Assembly (NCBI RefSeq): GCF_016937655.1
Contig: NZ_JAFHKL010000007.1
Location: forward strand, 248,001-312,000
Reading direction: 5' to 3'
DNA from: Chromobacterium alkanivorans
Lineage (GTDB): Bacteria; Pseudomonadota; Gammaproteobacteria; Burkholderiales; Chromobacteriaceae
DNA: 64,000 nt
Below, one piece after another: positions 25,461 to 35,393 of this stretch; within the stretch, counting starts at the first letter, position 1; every line of letters starts with the position of its first letter. Below the pieces are notes generated by a model. It saw nothing but the letters and a program-made list of their open reading frames with translations. It was not told the origin of the DNA and made no database searches. The position numbers and the translations under genes are program-made.

Positions 25461-26390
25461 TCAGCGCGGGTCGGCCAGCACCGCCTCGATCAGCGGACCG
25501 GCGCCGTCGTCCAGCAGCTTCTTGGCCACGACGCGGCCCAGCGCGTCGGCGTATTCGGCCGGGGCGCTGGCGCTGGCGGTCAGCATCACCGAGCCGTCCG
25601 GGCTGGCGACGAAGCCGCCCAGCGCCAGTGTGCCCTCGCTGAGGGTGGCGAAGGCGCCTAGCGGCACCTGGCAGCTGCCGCCCAGCTCGCGCGCCAGCGC
25701 GCGCTCGGCGCTGACACAGGCGTGGGTGGCGGCGTGGTTCAGCGGCGCGAGCAATTGCATCAGGTCGGCGCGGTCGGCGCGGATCTCGATGCCCAGCGCG
25801 CCCTGGCCGGCGGCTGGCAGGCTTTCCGACGGTGGCAGCTCCTTGCGGATGCGCTCGGACAGGCCCAGGCGCTTGAGGCCGGCGGCGGCCAGGATGATGG
25901 CGTCGAACTCGCCGTCGTCCAGCTTGCGCAGCCGGGTCTGCACATTGCCGCGCAGCGGTTTGACCACCAGCCGCGGATAGCGGGCGCGGATCTGCGATTC
26001 GCGGCGCAGGCTGGAGGTGCCCACCACCGCGCCGTCCGGCAGTTCCGACAGGTCGGCGTAGCGGGCGGACACCAGCGCGTCGCGCGGGTCTTCCCGTTCG
26101 CAGATCGCCGCCAGCGCGAAGCCTTCCGGCAGCACCATGGGCACATCCTTGATCGAATGCACCGCCAGGTCGGCGCGACCTTCCGCCAGCGCCACTTCCA
26201 ATTCTTTGACGAACAGGCCTTTGCCGCCGATCTTGGACAGGGTCTTGTCCAGGATCTGGTCGCCCTGGGTGGTCATGCCCAGGATGTCCACGCTGAGGTG
26301 GGGGTAGAGCGCTTGCAGCCGGGCCTGGATGTGCTCGGCCTGCCACATGGCCAGCCGGCTCTCGCGGCTGGCGATGACGATTTTGTCCAT
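25461..26390 (-). CDS. hemC: porphobilinogen deaminase HemC
   Basis: This 309-residue enzyme polymerises four porphobilinogens into hydroxymethylbilane. It has [20 protein letters not shown] at the N-terminus, [24 protein letters not shown] and the dipyrromethane-cofactor cysteine in [11 protein letters not shown] (Cys240). The ATG at 26390 gives the family's length; the frame remains open far upstream without homology. It heads the hemCDXY operon and is divergent from ppc. Confidence 0.96.
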   Translation of the reverse strand: MDKIVIASRESRLAMWQAEHIQARLQALYPHLSVDILGMTTQGDQILDKTLSKIGGKGLFVKELEVALAEGRADLAVHSIKDVPMVLPEGFALAAICEREDPRDALVSARYADLSELPDGAVVGTSSLRRESQIRARYPRLVVKPLRGNVQTRLRKLDDGEFDAIILAAAGLKRLGLSERIRKELPPSESLPAAGQGALGIEIRADRADLMQLLAPLNHAATHACVSAERALARELGGSCQVPLGAFATLSEGTLALGGFVASPDGSVMLTASASAPAEYADALGRVVAKKLLDDGAGPLIEAVLADPR

Positions 26391-26548
26391 GAAACCGGTT
26401 CCCGATCGGGCTATGTGCTTGGATGGCGGGCATTCTAGCATGCCCGCCCGGCGCGCAGCGCCGCGGCTTCGCCTGGACGGCGGCGCAAAGCTTGATGTTG
26501 CGCAATGCGCACTCAGGTCAATATCTAAGCGCTTAAATGACAGTAGTG

Positions 26549-26579
26549 TTGCCACTACAGCGGCAAGCCTGCCTATGAT
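26549..26579 (+). promoter_or_regulatory. weak candidate promoter for ppc
   Basis: TTGCCA (26549-26554) and TATGAT (26574-26579) are 19 bp apart, longer than ideal, about 107 bp upstream of ppc. A GTAGTG/CACTAC dyad overlaps the -35 element. The rest of 26391-26685 must also hold the hemC promoter; I see no clear one. Confidence 0.25.
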
Positions 26580-26685
26580 GTTTTGCATGCGAAACGAATC
26601 GTCTGAAGTCAGCGGCCGCGCTGACTTGAGCCGATTCAAAAACTGGGAGTGGTTACGACCGCCCGTCACCATCAAGGAATACCGA

Positions 26686-29385
26686 ATGAGCGATTTAGAC
26701 AAGGACCTGCCGCTGCGCGCCGATCTGGCCCGCCTGGACCGCGCGCTGGCCGATGTATTGAGCGAGCAGGCCGGCCCCGAGGTCTACGCCGAGGTGCGCG
26801 CCATCGCCGGCCGCAGCGCCGAGGAGCGCAGCCAGCCGCTGGCGGCGGAGCTGAGCCCGGTGGCGGCGATGGCGCTGGTGCGCGCTTGCGGCCTGTACGC
26901 CCAGCTGTTCAACATCGCCGAGGACCTGCACCACGTGCGCCGCCGCCGCGCCCACCGCCAGGCCGGTTCCGCGCCGCAGCAGGGCAGCCTGTCGCGCGCG
27001 CTGGGCAAGCTGAAGGCGGACGGCGTCAGCATCGCCATGCTGGCCGACACCCTGCGCGACGCCTATGTCGGCGCCATCCTCACCGCCCATCCCACCGAGG
27101 TGCAGCGCCAGAGCGTGCTGGACGGCCACCGCGCGGTGCGCCGCTTCCTGGGCAAGCTGGCGGCGGCGGATCTGACGCCGGAAGAGGAACTGGAGCTGGA
27201 GGCCAAGCTCAAGCGCGTGATCGTGGCGCTGTGGCAGACCTCGGAAATCCGCCACTTCAAGCTGGCGGTCAAGGACGAGATCGAAAACGGCGTCGCCTAC
27301 CACCCGCTGACCTTCTTCCAGGCTTTGCCGGCGTTGTACCAGCGCCTGGACCGGCAGATCGAGGCCACCTGGGGGCAGCGGACGCCGCTGCCGTCCTTCG
27401 TCCGCGTCGGCAGCTGGATAGGCGGCGACCGCGACGGCAACCCGAATGTCGACGCCGCGGTGCTGCGCCACGCGGTGACGCGTCAGGCGCAAGTGGCGTT
27501 CGAGCATTATCTGTACGAGCTGGCGGCGCTGTACCGCGAACTGTCGCTGTCGCAGCGCCTGGTGGGCGTCAGCTCGGCCTTGGTCGGCTTGGCGGCGTTG
27601 ACGCCGGACCAGGAAGAGAGCCGCCGCGAGGAGCCGTACCGGCGCGCGCTGGCGGCGATGGAGGCGCGGGTGCTGGCCACCGGCCTGCAACTGGGCGTGC
27701 GCCTGAGCGGCCGCTGGCCGGCGGGCCGGCCTTATGCCGACCAGGCCGAATTCCAGGCCGATCTCGCCGTGCTGGACGCCTCGCTGCGCGAGCACGGCAG
27801 CGCGACGCTGGCCGACGGCCGGTTGGCGGAGTTGATCCGCGCGGTGGACGTGTTCGGCTTCTTCCTGATGCCGCTGGACCTGCGCCAGTTCGCCGGCAGC
27901 CACGAGGCGGTGGTGGGCGAGCTGTTCGCCCGCGCCGGGCTGGAGGAGTTCGCGGCGCTGGACGAGGCGGCGCGGAGCCGGGTGCTGTTGCGCGAGCTGG
28001 CCACGCCGCGGCTGCTGTATTCGCCCTATCTGGACTACAGCGCCGAGGCCGAGAAAGAGCTGGCCATCTTCCGCGAGGCGGCGCTGATCCAGCGCCAGTT
28101 CGGCGCCGACGCCATCGGCCAGAGCATCATCTCCAACTGCGCCCAGGTCAGCGACATCCTGGCGCTGGCGCTGTTGCTGAAGGAAGCCGGCATGATCCGG
28201 CTGGTGGACGGGCAGCCGCGCGCCAGCGTCAACCTGGTGCCCTTGTTCGAAACCATCGCCGATCTGGACCGCAGCGCCCAGGTGATGACGGCGCTGTTCG
28301 CGCTGCCGTGGTATCAGCAGCTGCTGGACAGCCGCGGCCGCATGCAGGAGGTGATGCTGGGCTATTCCGACAGCAATAAGGACGGCGGCTATCTGACCAG
28401 CCAATGGCAGCTCTACCAGGCGGAGAAGCGGCTGGTGCGCTGTTTCGCCGACGGCCGGGTCAAGCTGCGGCTGTTCCACGGCCGCGGCGGCTCGGTGGGC
28501 CGAGGCGGCGGTCCCTCGTTCGAAGCCATCATGGCGCAGCCGGCCGGCAGCGTGGCCGGCCGCATCCGCATCACCGAGCAGGGCGAGGTGATCGCGTCCA
28601 AGTATTCGGACCCGGCCATCGGCGGCCGCAACCTGGAGGCCCTGGTGGCGGCGACGCTGGAAGCCAGCCTCAGCGGCTGCGCCAGCTGCGAGACCGACGA
28701 GACGGTGTTCGACGAGCTGTCGGACGCCGCCTACCGCGCCTACCGTGAACTGGTGGAAGCGCCGGGCTTCATGCAGTACTTCCTGGAGGCGACGCCGATC
28801 AACGCCATCGCCAAGCTGAACATCGGCAGCCGGCCGGCCTCGCGCAAGAGCCTGGCCTCGATCAAGGACCTGCGCGCCATTCCCTGGGTGTTCTCCTGGT
28901 CGCAATCGCGGGTGATGCTGCCCGGCTGGTTCGGCGTCGGCTCGGCGGTGCGCGCCTTCATCGAGCAGCACGGCGAAGCCGGCCGCGCGCGGCTGCAAAG
29001 CCTGTACCGCAGTTCGCCGTTCTTCCAGGTGGTGTTGTCCAATATGGAGCAGGTGCTGGCCAAGGCGGATCTGGGCATCGCCCGCCGCTTCGCCGGCCTG
29101 GTGGAAGACCGCGCGCTGGCCGAGGCGCTGTTCGGCCGCATCCAGGCCGAGTGGCAGGCGACGCTGGACGCCTTCTACGCCATCACCGGCCAGAGCGTCT
29201 TGTTGGAGAAGAACCCGACGCTGCACCGCAGCCTGGAAACGCGCTTGCCGTACCTGGACGCGCTGGGCCTGTTGCAGGCCGAGCTGCTGAGCCGGCTGCG
29301 TCGCCAGCCGGACGACGCCGAGGCCTTGTACGCGATCCACCTGACCATCAACGGCACTTCGGCCGGCCTGCGCAACAGCGGTTGA
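26686..29385 (+). CDS. ppc: phosphoenolpyruvate carboxylase
   Basis: The 899-residue enzyme carboxylates PEP to oxaloacetate, refilling the TCA cycle. Family motifs include [12 protein letters not shown] with the catalytic His, [35 protein letters not shown] and the C-terminal [11 protein letters not shown] (usually NG..AG.RNTG). The ATG at 26686 follows AAGGAA. The length is normal. It is divergent from hemC. Confidence 0.97.
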   Translation: MSDLDKDLPLRADLARLDRALADVLSEQAGPEVYAEVRAIAGRSAEERSQPLAAELSPVAAMALVRACGLYAQLFNIAEDLHHVRRRRAHRQAGSAPQQGSLSRALGKLKADGVSIAMLADTLRDAYVGAILTAHPTEVQRQSVLDGHRAVRRFLGKLAAADLTPEEELELEAKLKRVIVALWQTSEIRHFKLAVKDEIENGVAYHPLTFFQALPALYQRLDRQIEATWGQRTPLPSFVRVGSWIGGDRDGNPNVDAAVLRHAVTRQAQVAFEHYLYELAALYRELSLSQRLVGVSSALVGLAALTPDQEESRREEPYRRALAAMEARVLATGLQLGVRLSGRWPAGRPYADQAEFQADLAVLDASLREHGSATLADGRLAELIRAVDVFGFFLMPLDLRQFAGSHEAVVGELFARAGLEEFAALDEAARSRVLLRELATPRLLYSPYLDYSAEAEKELAIFREAALIQRQFGADAIGQSIISNCAQVSDILALALLLKEAGMIRLVDGQPRASVNLVPLFETIADLDRSAQVMTALFALPWYQQLLDSRGRMQEVMLGYSDSNKDGGYLTSQWQLYQAEKRLVRCFADGRVKLRLFHGRGGSVGRGGGPSFEAIMAQPAGSVAGRIRITEQGEVIASKYSDPAIGGRNLEALVAATLEASLSGCASCETDETVFDELSDAAYRAYRELVEAPGFMQYFLEATPINAIAKLNIGSRPASRKSLASIKDLRAIPWVFSWSQSRVMLPGWFGVGSAVRAFIEQHGEAGRARLQSLYRSSPFFQVVLSNMEQVLAKADLGIARRFAGLVEDRALAEALFGRIQAEWQATLDAFYAITGQSVLLEKNPTLHRSLETRLPYLDALGLLQAELLSRLRRQPDDAEALYAIHLTINGTSAGLRNSG

Positions 29386-29391
29386 GGCCAG

Positions 29392-29419
29392 GCGCGGCGG
29401 CATAAGCTCGCCGCCGCGC
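29392..29419. terminator. GC-rich hairpin between ppc and a convergent gene
   Basis: GCGCGGCGG (29392-29400) pairs with CCGCCGCGC (29411-29419). There is no T run, so it may be a weak or Rho-assisted terminator shared by ppc and the convergent LysR gene. Confidence 0.45.
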
Positions 29420-29430
29420 AGCGCGCCGCT

Positions 29431-30294
29431 CTAGTTTTCTGCGCCCAACAGCAGCCGCTGCAAGGCGTCCAATGCCGGCTGACGCAGCCCGCGGCGGCGG
29501 ATCAGCGTGGTCTGGGCCTGGCCCAGGTCTGCCGGCAGCGGATGGGTGGACACCTGGGCCGCCATCAGCGGCATGCTGTCCAGCAGGCTTTGCGGCAGCA
29601 AGGCCAGCCCCATGCCGCTGGCGACGCAGCTGAGCATCGCGTGGTAGGAGCCCAGCTCCACCAGCCGGCGCGGCTGCACGCCCTGGCGCTGCATCCACGC
29701 TTCCAGCCGCTGGCGGTAGGCGCAGCCGTGGCCAAACGTCAGCAGCGTGGCTTCGCTCAGCGTGCGCAGCGACAGCTCGCGCTGCCCGGCGGCGGCCACC
29801 AGCACGATGCTCTCCTCGAACACCACGGCCTGGTCCAAGCGCTCGTCGTCGGCGGGGCCGCTGACCAGCGCCGCGTCCAGCCGGCCTGCCAGCACCGCGC
29901 GCCGCAAATCGTTGGACACGCCGGCCTGCAACTCCAGCTGCACCGCCGGATAACGGCGGTGGTAGTCGGCCAGCACCGGGGCCAGCCGCGAGGCGGCGGT
30001 GCTTTCCATCGCCCCCAGCCGCAAGTGGCCGGCCGGTTCCGCGCTGGTCACCGCCTGGCGCGCTTCCTCGGCCAGCGCCAACAAGCGCTCGGCGTAGTCG
30101 CCCAGCCGGCGCCCGGCCTCGGTGGGGATCAGCTTCTTGCCTTCACGCAGGAAGAGTTGCACGCCCAGCTTGTCTTCCAACTGGCGCAGCCGGGTGGTGA
30201 CATTGGATTGCACCCGGTTCAGCCGGGCGGCGGCGCGGGTCACGCCGTCTTCCTGCAGCACGGCCTGGAAGATGCGCAGTTCGTCCAGTTCCAT
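29431..30294 (-). CDS. LysR family transcriptional regulator
   Basis: The protein has 287 residues. Its winged helix (MELDELRIFQAVLQEDGVTR, then AAARLNRVQSNVTTRLRQLE) resembles the PtrR/YneJ and GbpR-like LysR group. The effector domain follows. The ATG at 30294 follows TTGGAGAG. It is divergent from an EamA exporter gene 97 bp away and probably controls it. Confidence 0.9.
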   Translation of the reverse strand: MELDELRIFQAVLQEDGVTRAAARLNRVQSNVTTRLRQLEDKLGVQLFLREGKKLIPTEAGRRLGDYAERLLALAEEARQAVTSAEPAGHLRLGAMESTAASRLAPVLADYHRRYPAVQLELQAGVSNDLRRAVLAGRLDAALVSGPADDERLDQAVVFEESIVLVAAAGQRELSLRTLSEATLLTFGHGCAYRQRLEAWMQRQGVQPRRLVELGSYHAMLSCVASGMGLALLPQSLLDSMPLMAAQVSTHPLPADLGQAQTTLIRRRGLRQPALDALQRLLLGAEN

Positions 30295-30391
30295 CGTTCT
30301 CTCCAAGAGATTATCTGCATCATAATAATTCATTTTTTAGAATGACGCGCGCGAGCTAGCATGCAAGCATTCCCATTTCCGGAGAGTGCAT

Positions 30392-31300
30392 ATGTCCACC
30401 GTTTCCTCGCGCCAAGGCTATCTGGCCGCCTTCGGCGCCGTCGCCATCTGGACCGGCTTCAACATCGTGTCGCGCATCGCCGGCAAGAGCGCGCTGACCG
30501 GCACCGACATGCTGGCGCTGCGCGTCGGCGTCGCCGCGCTGATCCTGCTGCTGTGCGGCGGCTTGCCGAGCGGCGCCTTGCGCGACGCGCGGCTATGGCT
30601 GCTGACCCTGTTGGGCGGCCTGGGCGTCAGCCTGTTCGCCTACAGCGGCTTCAAATACGCGCCGGCGGCGCACGGCGGCCTGCTGCTGCCGGGCATGCAG
30701 CCCTTTCTGGTGGCCTTGTTCGCCTGGTGGCTGACCGGGGAGCGCCTGCGGCGTCACAAGCTGCCCGGCTACGCGCTGATCGGCGCCGGTCTGGCCCTGA
30801 GCGCGGCGCCGCTGTTCGCCGGCGCCGGCGGCGATGCCTGGATCGGCGATCTGCTGTTGTTGCTGGCCTCTTTGAGCTGGGCGGCTTTCGGCGTGCTGGC
30901 GCGGCGCTGGGCCTATCCGGCCTGGCCGCTGACGCGGGCGATCACCATCATGGCGGCGATGCTCTATCTGCCGATCTATCTGCTGTGGCTGCCCAAGCAT
31001 CTGGCGGCGGCGCCCTGGCCGGCGCTGTTGTTCCAGGCGGCGTATCAGGGCGGCGCGGCGGCCATCGTGGCGATGTTGCTGTATCTGCGCGCCATCGCGG
31101 CGCTGGGCGCGGTGCGGGTGGGGATGCTGTTTGCGCTGATTCCGGTCCTGGCCGGCTTGTTGGCGGTGCCCTTGCTGGACGAGCCGCTGACCGGCTACCT
31201 GGCCGCCGGCCTGGTCTGCGTCAGCCTGGGCGCCTGGTTGGCGGCGCGGGAGCCGGCAGCGCTTGCACCGGCTGTGCCGGCGGCGTGCGGCGCCCGCTGA
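30392..31300 (+). CDS. EamA/DMT family transporter
   Basis: The protein has 302 residues and ten predicted hydrophobic helices in two EamA repeats (about 10-140 and 155-290). Such transporters export amino acids or other metabolites; the substrate is unknown. The ATG at 30392 follows GGAGAG. The divergent LysR gene is the likely regulator. Confidence 0.88.
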   Translation: MSTVSSRQGYLAAFGAVAIWTGFNIVSRIAGKSALTGTDMLALRVGVAALILLLCGGLPSGALRDARLWLLTLLGGLGVSLFAYSGFKYAPAAHGGLLLPGMQPFLVALFAWWLTGERLRRHKLPGYALIGAGLALSAAPLFAGAGGDAWIGDLLLLLASLSWAAFGVLARRWAYPAWPLTRAITIMAAMLYLPIYLLWLPKHLAAAPWPALLFQAAYQGGAAAIVAMLLYLRAIAALGAVRVGMLFALIPVLAGLLAVPLLDEPLTGYLAAGLVCVSLGAWLAAREPAALAPAVPAACGAR

Positions 31301-31307
31301 GATCAAG

Positions 31308-32120
31308 TCAGGGCGCGGGGATTTCCAGCACTTGCCAGCCCTCGTTGCGGGCCTGCAGGAAGTTCATCACCGAATCCACGGTCACGGTCTGGATGCGGTC
31401 GGCGTAGCGCATCTCGCTGGGGTGGTCGTCGAAGGCGACATTGGCCTTGAACATGCGGCCGCCCAGCCGCGTCAACGGCCCCAGCTTGAGCTCGGTGGGC
31501 GCGTAGCCGTTGAGCTTGAGCCACATCTGCGCCTGTTCGCGGTTGGCGATGCGGGCCTCCCGGCTGGCCGAGGCCGCCAGCGTCTCCAGCACCCAGGTGT
31601 TGGAGTTTTCGTAGCGGGTGGCGAAGGGGTAGGCCAGCAGGCTGTATTGCGGGGTGTGCAGCTCGCGCAGCCGCGGCGGCGCTTGCAGCCGTTCGCGCAG
31701 CCGCGCGGCCAGCGCCGGCGGCGGCAGCAGCGCCACCGATTCGAAGGAGTGCATATCGTCGAGGAAGAAATTGCCCAGGCCCTCGTACCACAGGTCGGAA
31801 CTGGCGCTGCCGCAGTCGTTGAGCAGATGGGCGACGCGCCAGCGGCCTTCCGGCTGCCGGTAGGCGATGCCGACATGGGTGTAGCGCAGCTTGAAGCGCG
31901 ACAAATCCTGGCCGATGCGGCCGATCACCGCGACGTCGCCGCCGCTGGCGTCCAGTTTCTGCCGCAGCTGTTCGGCGGCGGCCATCGCCTTGCCGAAGGT
32001 GGCCGGGGTGATGGTTTGTTCCTCGCAACTGCGGCCGGCCTGGGCGGCTTGAGGCAGCAGCAGGCAGAGCGCCAGACCCAGGCCGGCGAGGCGGACGGGC
32101 AGAGCGTCAGGACGGGACAC
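31308..32120 (-). CDS. DUF2145 family periplasmic protein
   Basis: The protein has 270 residues with a signal peptide ending near AAQAGRS. FKLRYTHVGIAYRQ, HLLNDCGSASSDLWYEGLGN and LGGRMFKANVAFDDHP look like the DUF2145 family, whose fold has been likened to NlpC/P60-type papain folds; function is unknown. It overlaps the upstream gene by 14 bp, so the two form an operon. Confidence 0.8.
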   Translation of the reverse strand: MSRPDALPVRLAGLGLALCLLLPQAAQAGRSCEEQTITPATFGKAMAAAEQLRQKLDASGGDVAVIGRIGQDLSRFKLRYTHVGIAYRQPEGRWRVAHLLNDCGSASSDLWYEGLGNFFLDDMHSFESVALLPPPALAARLRERLQAPPRLRELHTPQYSLLAYPFATRYENSNTWVLETLAASASREARIANREQAQMWLKLNGYAPTELKLGPLTRLGGRMFKANVAFDDHPSEMRYADRIQTVTVDSVMNFLQARNEGWQVLEIPAP

Positions 32121-32565
32121 GATTGTGCTCCAGCAGGGCTTCGCCCAGTTTGTTGGGGATGAAGGCCAGCACTTTGCCGGAGGTCACCAGCATGGTGCCG
32201 CTGGCCACCGCGCTCACTTGCACCGAGGCGCCGATCGCCGCGCCGGTGGCTTTCAGCGCCTTGCCGGACAACTCCACCACCAGCTTGGCGCCGCCCTGCA
32301 CCGCGTCCAGCGACATCTTGACGGTGTCGCCGGCGCCCTGGGCCAGGCCGGTGATCACATAGGCGCTGCCGGTCACCGCCAGCACCGGGGCCATCAGCGA
32401 TTCGCCCTTGCCCTGGGCGCTGCCGGCCACGCTGATCGCCGGAGCGGCGACGATGGACAGGGTGCCGACGGAGATTTTCTCGGAGGCGGTGTCGGTCTGG
32501 GACAGGCCGGCCCAGGCGGGCAGCGCGGACAGCAGCAGGCTGGACAGCAGGATGGCTTTGCGCAT
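32107..32565 (-). CDS. exported small protein of unknown function
   Basis: The 152-residue protein has a clear signal peptide (MRKAILLSSLLLSALPAWAG). The mature part is rich in small residues and repeats V..SA/VTGSA patterns, like a beta-rich envelope protein. I do not recognise it beyond its frequent pairing with DUF2145 genes, which is only an impression. The 3' end overlaps the DUF2145 gene. Upstream, TTGCCCTTTT/AAAAGGGCAA (32599-32624) forms an inverted repeat. Confidence 0.7.
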   Translation of the reverse strand: MRKAILLSSLLLSALPAWAGLSQTDTASEKISVGTLSIVAAPAISVAGSAQGKGESLMAPVLAVTGSAYVITGLAQGAGDTVKMSLDAVQGGAKLVVELSGKALKATGAAIGASVQVSAVASGTMLVTSGKVLAFIPNKLGEALLEHNRVPS

Positions 32566-32626
32566 GGATAATCCTGAATCAGTGAAATGACGTCAGCTTG
32601 CCCTTTTTATGACAAAAGGGCAATGC

Positions 32627-35353
32627 TCAGTCTTGGCGCAATAGTGCCAACAGCGCCGCGCCGTCCAGCCGCGCGCTGAGGTCGCCGCCGTCCAGCAGGC
32701 TGTCGGCCAGCTCGCGCTTGCTGGCGTGCAGCGCCACGATCTTTTCTTCTATGGTGTGCTGGGCCACCAGCCGGTACACCGTCACCGGCCGCTGCTGGCC
32801 CATGCGGTAGGCGCGGTCGCTGGCCTGGTCCTCCACCGCCGGATTCCACCACGGGTCGAGGTGGATCACGTAGTCGGCGGCGGTCAGGTTGAGGCCGGTG
32901 CCGCCGGCTTTCAGGCTGATCAGGAACACCTCGCCGTCGCCGGCCTGAAAGGCGTCCATGCGCGCCTTGCGCTGCGCGCCGGGCACCGCGCCGTCCAGGT
33001 ATTGGTAGCGAATGCCTTGCTGGTCCAGCCAGCGGCGGACGATGGCGAGGTGATCGACGAACTGGCTGAACACCAGCGCCTTGTGGCCGTTGTCCAGCAG
33101 CTCCAGCATCAGTTCGCGGAACAGCGTCTGTTTGGCGGCGGGCAGCGCGCTGTCCGGCTGGGTCAGCGTCGGGTGGCAGCAGAAGCGGCGCAGCCGGGTC
33201 AGTTCGGCCAGCACCTGCATCGCGCCGCCCTCGGCCTCGCCCGGCTGGGCCAACTTGTCCAGCGCCTGCTGGCGCATCGCCTCGTAGACCTCCATCTCCG
33301 CCTCGCTCAGCGGAATGGCGCGGGTGATGTCGGTGCGCGGCGGCAGTTCGGTCAGCACCTGTTGCTTGGTGCGGCGCAGCAGGTAGGGGCGGATCAGCGC
33401 TTTCAGCGCTTCGCGGGCGTCCTCGTCGCCGTCGGCGATGGGCTGGGCGAAGCGCTGCTGGAATTTGTCCTCGTTGCCCAGCAGGCCGGGCGCGACGAAG
33501 CGGAACAGGCTCCACAACTCGCCCAGGTGGTTTTCCACCGGGGTGCCGCTGGCGGCCAGGCGGAAATCGGCGTAGAGCGCGTGGGCGGCCTGGGCGCGCT
33601 GGCTGGCGGCGTTTTTGATCGCCTGCGCCTCGTCCAGCACCACGCTGGCCCAGCGCACCTCGGCGAAGGCGTCGGCGTCGCGTTGCAGCAGGCCGTAGCT
33701 GGCCACCACCAGATCGCCGGGGCCGACGGCGTCCAGCCGCCGGTGCTGTTGGTAGGGGAGCAGCCGCAGGCCGGGCGCGAAGCGGGCGGCTTCGGCCAGC
33801 CAGTTCAGCGCCACCGAGGTGGGCGCCACCACCAACTGCGGGCCGAGCGCGGCGCGGCTGAGCAAGAGCGCCAGCGTCTGCACCGTCTTGCCCAGGCCCA
33901 TGTCGTCGGCCAGGCAGGCGCCGGCGCCCCAGTGGGCCAGCCGCGCCAGCCAGTTGTAGCCTTGCTGTTGGTAAGGCCGCAGCGTGGCGCGCAGGGAGGA
34001 CGGCACTTCGGGCTCGAAGTCTTGCAGCGATTGCAGCCGCCGCCATTGCTCCTGCCAGCCCGCGTCGCCGTCGAAGGCGCCGGCCTCGGCCGCCAGTTCG
34101 CCCAGCCGCGGCGCGGCCAGCGGGCTCAGCCGCAGGCCGCCGGGCGCGGCGTGGTCGGCCAGCAGCGTCAGCTGGCGTAGGCGCGCGGCCAGCGAGTCGG
34201 ACAGCGCCAGCCAGTCGCCGTCGGACAGGCGCAGGTAACGGCCGGGCTGGCCGGCCAGCGCTTCCAGCAGGTGGCGCAGCGCCAGGATGTTGCCGTCGTC
34301 CAGTCCCAGTTCGCCGTCTACTTCCAGCCAGACGCCCTTGCGTTTGGCGCTCAGTTTCAGCTGCGGCAGGCCGACGCCGGCGCGGATGCGCTGCCGCTGG
34401 CCGGCCGGCCATTCGCACTGCAGGGTGTCCGCGTCCAGCGCTTGCAGCGCGGCCAGCAGGTCTAAGGCCGCCTGTTGGCCGTCCACCACCCATTCGTCGC
34501 CGTCGCGGCGCGCGGCGGCGAGCGTCGGGCAGGCGGCGTGGACCCGGCGCAGGCGGGCGCGTTCGGCGGGAAGGTCGCGTTTGAGTTGCAGGGCGGCGCC
34601 GTCCACGCTCACCACCAGGCCGGGCGCGCCGCGGCCGGGCGCGTACAGCGCGCTGGCCGGATGCGGGCGCACTTTCAGCTGCAGCCGCAGGCCAGAGTCG
34701 TCCAGCCGCAGCAACGCGCGCAGAACGGCGTCGGCCGGCTGGCTGGGCAGGCTGTCGTCGAAGCTGGCGCTGACATCGTGCAGGGGCAACTCCGGCGCGA
34801 TGTCGCGGATGGCGTCCAGCACTTTCTTGCGGGCATGCCAGGGCAGGCTCAGGCTATGGCCGAGCAGGGCGGCGATCTGGCGCACTTCCTCGTCCAGCCG
34901 ATATACCGCGAGCCGGTCCGGCGCCAGCTTGCGCCACAACACGCCGGCGCAGGCGGCGATGCCGGGCGGGCTCAGCCGCAGCGCGATCTGCTCGCCCTGG
35001 CGCTCCAGTTCCAGCGCCACCTGGCCGGCTTCCACCCGCAGCGGCTGTTCCGGCGCGTCGGCCCAGTACAGCGCCGGGTGGCCGACCAACAGCGGCAGCG
35101 CGGCGAGCGCGTCCAGCGCCGCGTGGTGGTCGGCGGCGATGTCGGCCTGCAAGTCGGCCAGCGCGCGCAGGATCAGCCGGTCCTGGCCGCTGAGCCAGTC
35201 CAGGCCGTCCTGTTCGGCCAGCAGCCTGCCCAGCGGCAAGCGCCGGCCGCGGCCGTAGCCGTCGGGGCCCGGCGTTTGCGCGCAGGGTTGCAGATCGACG
35301 CCGGAGGCTTCGACGCGCAGCCGCCAGGCCAGGCGGGTGGGGGGGAGGTGCAT
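32627..35353 (-). CDS. SNF2-family DEAD/DEAH-box helicase
   Basis: The protein has 908 residues. The C-terminal 450 form the SNF2 motor: Walker A in LADDMGLGKTVQTLALL, DEAQ box, SGTPVENHLGELWSLF, LISLKAGGTGLNLTAADYVI and the arginine finger in QASDRAYRMGQ. The N-terminal half carries a bacterial SNF2-associated region. No SWIM zinc finger is visible, although longer relatives have one, and the start (MHLPPTRLAWRLRVE) looks as if it lies inside the longer version. It has no ribosome binding site, so N-terminal truncation is possible. Role: DNA or chromatin-like remodelling, unknown target. Confidence 0.88.
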   Translation of the reverse strand: MHLPPTRLAWRLRVEASGVDLQPCAQTPGPDGYGRGRRLPLGRLLAEQDGLDWLSGQDRLILRALADLQADIAADHHAALDALAALPLLVGHPALYWADAPEQPLRVEAGQVALELERQGEQIALRLSPPGIAACAGVLWRKLAPDRLAVYRLDEEVRQIAALLGHSLSLPWHARKKVLDAIRDIAPELPLHDVSASFDDSLPSQPADAVLRALLRLDDSGLRLQLKVRPHPASALYAPGRGAPGLVVSVDGAALQLKRDLPAERARLRRVHAACPTLAAARRDGDEWVVDGQQAALDLLAALQALDADTLQCEWPAGQRQRIRAGVGLPQLKLSAKRKGVWLEVDGELGLDDGNILALRHLLEALAGQPGRYLRLSDGDWLALSDSLAARLRQLTLLADHAAPGGLRLSPLAAPRLGELAAEAGAFDGDAGWQEQWRRLQSLQDFEPEVPSSLRATLRPYQQQGYNWLARLAHWGAGACLADDMGLGKTVQTLALLLSRAALGPQLVVAPTSVALNWLAEAARFAPGLRLLPYQQHRRLDAVGPGDLVVASYGLLQRDADAFAEVRWASVVLDEAQAIKNAASQRAQAAHALYADFRLAASGTPVENHLGELWSLFRFVAPGLLGNEDKFQQRFAQPIADGDEDAREALKALIRPYLLRRTKQQVLTELPPRTDITRAIPLSEAEMEVYEAMRQQALDKLAQPGEAEGGAMQVLAELTRLRRFCCHPTLTQPDSALPAAKQTLFRELMLELLDNGHKALVFSQFVDHLAIVRRWLDQQGIRYQYLDGAVPGAQRKARMDAFQAGDGEVFLISLKAGGTGLNLTAADYVIHLDPWWNPAVEDQASDRAYRMGQQRPVTVYRLVAQHTIEEKIVALHASKRELADSLLDGGDLSARLDGAALLALLRQD

Positions 35354-35393
35354 GCGGGAAAGAGCCGCCGCGCGGAGGCGGCGGCGTTCAGGC

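Noticed and set aside
26695-29403. 902-codon minus-strand frame across ppc
   Set aside because: It has the low-complexity composition of an antisense frame and lies over an intact, well-conserved ppc.
32587-32594. TGACGTCA palindrome as a regulator site
   Set aside because: An isolated 8-bp palindrome in GC-rich DNA is expected by chance, and no promoter elements frame it.
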